From Arcobacter suis CECT 7833 (GTDB taxonomy: Bacteria > Campylobacterota > Campylobacteria > Campylobacterales > Arcobacteraceae): 64,000 nucleotides of DNA. The notes under the pieces are model-generated. The model was not told where the DNA came from. It made no database searches and was given only the letters and a program-made list of their open reading frames with translations. Location of the stretch: NCBI RefSeq assembly GCF_003544815.1, contig NZ_CP032100.1, positions 1,364,001-1,428,000 of the forward strand, read 5' to 3'. Within the stretch, counting starts at the first letter, position 1. Every line of letters starts with the position of its first letter. Positions 62,896-64,000 of this stretch are shown here, piece by piece. A program made the translations under genes and the position numbers.

Positions 62896-63808
62896 ATAAA
62901 ACTTTTCTAGCTTTTACATAAACTCTTTTGGGAGCGGGATAACCTTCCACTGTTTTAGTTTTATCATTTTCATCTAAAAAATCTTCCAAACTTTGATCGA
63001 AAGACCATTCCGTTTTTCTTTGTTCTTCTGATGTTGTTACAGTTGTTGCCAGAACTTCAATATCTTCAAACCCTGCTCTTTCAAGCCAATTTTTCAAAGC
63101 TGGAATTGTTGGTATAAAATAAATATTTGGAATTTTTGAATATCTTTTATTTGGAGTTAAACATAACTCTTCATCCCCATCAATCATAAAAGTATCTATT
63201 AAAATCTCACCTTTAGAATTTAATCCACGAGCAAGTGATTTTAAAGTTCCAACTGGATCTGGTCTGTGGTATAAAACACCTAACATAAAAATAAAATCAA
63301 ATTTATGATTATAATATTCTAAATGTTCAACACCCAACATTTCATAAACAATATCTGATTTTACAAAATGATTTATAAATTCAAATTGATGTAAAGTAAG
63401 TGGTGAAGGATCAAATCCAATTAATTTTTTTGGTTTATCTTCCAGCATTCTAAACATATAATAACCATTATTGCACCCAATATCTGCAACTATCTTATCT
63501 TTTAAATTAAAATGTGGTCTTATTAAATTATATTTAATATTACTTTGCCACTCACTATCTATTTCTAAATCAAAGATTTTAAAAGGACCTTTTCTCCAAG
63601 GTATTAATGATTTTGCTGTTTGTAAAATAATCTCTTGTTCTTCTGAAGTCAGATTTTCTTTAATACCAACACTAAACCAATCTCCATAATCTATATCTAA
63701 ATTATTTTTTTCTATTTTACAGGCTTTTTGGAGCTGTAAATACCAAGGTTCAACATTTTTCCAAGTTCTGCATTCGCTTTTTTTATTTTGTAATATTTCT
63801 AAATTCAT
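62894..63808 (-). CDS. cmoB: tRNA U34 carboxymethyltransferase
   Basis: About 304 residues from ATG 63808; an upstream ATG at 63865 is possible but its extra residues do not look family-like. PWRKGPFKIFDLEIDSEWQS and the SAM loop VADIGCNNGYYM are CmoB signatures. It uses carboxy-SAM to make cmo5U34 in tRNA. Neither candidate start has a strong RBS. Confidence 0.92.
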   Translation of the reverse strand: MNLEILQNKKSECRTWKNVEPWYLQLQKACKIEKNNLDIDYGDWFSVGIKENLTSEEQEIILQTAKSLIPWRKGPFKIFDLEIDSEWQSNIKYNLIRPHFNLKDKIVADIGCNNGYYMFRMLEDKPKKLIGFDPSPLTLHQFEFINHFVKSDIVYEMLGVEHLEYYNHKFDFIFMLGVLYHRPDPVGTLKSLARGLNSKGEILIDTFMIDGDEELCLTPNKRYSKIPNIYFIPTIPALKNWLERAGFEDIEVLATTVTTSEEQRKTEWSFDQSLEDFLDENDKTKTVEGYPAPKRVYVKARKVL

Positions 63809-63941
63809 GTTGCAATTATAGATATTTAAGTTAAAATTCCATCTTAAATTAAATGTAATTGACAAAAAAACGCCAATTCATTAACTAGGGATTAACTTCT
63901 TATGAATATAATTCCTAAAATAAAAAATTAAAGGATATTTT

Positions 63942-64000
63942 TTGAATCTTTCAAATGTCTTATTCTCTTTTAGGACTACATTAATCTTACTTGCAATTTT
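63942..64000 (+). CDS. Start of a probable cytochrome c biogenesis protein (ResB/CcsB type), partial
   Basis: TTG 63942 follows AAAGGAT. The 19 residues seen (start LNLSNVLFSFRTTLILLAI) have the short amphipathic head and hydrophobic helix typical of ResB/CcsB N-termini. The gene runs off the window, so this is a tentative call. It would fit the tetraheme cytochrome at 4798 needing haem attachment. Confidence 0.45.
   Translation, partial: MNLSNVLFSFRTTLILLAI

Overview
The window is very AT-rich, densely packed DNA from a free-living or host-associated member of the Campylobacterota, most likely the Arcobacter/Aliarcobacter group. This is inferred from the gene set and local style. The set includes a RibB with a decayed GTP-cyclohydrolase domain next to a separate RibA, a dimeric dUTPase, anaerobic NrdD/NrdG, an HemN-type oxygen-independent coproporphyrinogen oxidase, many Aer-like PAS histidine kinases and GGDEF/EAL proteins, a short ComEC, and a Ktr potassium system run by a KdpD/KdpE pair. 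There are no rRNA genes, CRISPR arrays or intact insertion sequences.

Layout. 1-700: tail of an unidentified gene, a terminator and a hypothetical protein. 680-1711: ribBA. 1785-2181: a consensus promoter driving a tRNA-like leader and three tRNAs (fMet, a second CAT tRNA, Thr). 2240-6901: a minus-strand run with a broken lipoprotein gene, glyS, a tiny membrane peptide, a tetraheme cytochrome, two small proteins, rsmG and ribA. 6961-7935: hemB. 7936-9426: a variable patch with a solitary TIR-like effector gene, an inverted repeat and a frameshifted remnant. 9427-11339: a PAS kinase and response regulator pair. 11316-14245: anaerobic ribonucleotide reduction, in which the glycyl-radical tip of NrdD lies in a separate overlapping reading frame. 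14470-16767: argF-hemN. 16786-21308: minus-strand cluster with lpxK, a DegT-family aminotransferase, nadE, twin BFD-like Fe-S proteins and a J-domain membrane protein. 21402-24321: tatB-tatC-queA-exonuclease. 24451-26722: a decapitated TonB receptor and comEC.

27351-32705 is a minus-strand block rraA, a gamma-glutamylcyclotransferase-like gene, a large membrane/TPR protein and ovoA (ovothiol synthesis). 32820-36014: lipoprotein, GlcF-like Fe-S protein and lgt. 36018-40018: two small proteins, an orphan regulator and polA. 40106-44231: kdsB, then an EAL protein overlapping a receiver-GGDEF protein. 44250-46619: S4 protein, trpD, tsaE, lptB. 46763-48615: argG and a gamma-carbonic anhydrase-like protein. 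48670-52459: a 27-residue hydrophobic peptide, KdpD-like kinase, KdpE-like regulator, KtrB and KtrA, tightly overlapped. 52553-55741: recR, a small Cys protein, an orphan PAS kinase and a dUTPase with an HTH-like head. 55873-58844: dnaJ, trpB and a hypothetical gene. 58841-62877: a Ser/Thr/Asn-rich protein, a DUF455 ferritin-like protein, a metallo-hydrolase and twin GGDEF proteins. 62894-63808: cmoB. The window ends in the start of a probable cytochrome c biogenesis gene.

Most of the sequence is ordinary core genome: cofactor synthesis (riboflavin, haem, NAD), tRNA charging and modification, LPS (lpxK, kdsB, lptB), protein export and DNA replication or repair. The points most worth following are the split NrdD, the ovoA block with its large unrecognised partner, the potassium operon with its leading micropeptide, the tRNA-like leader, and the lone TIR-like effector in the hemB-kinase gap.
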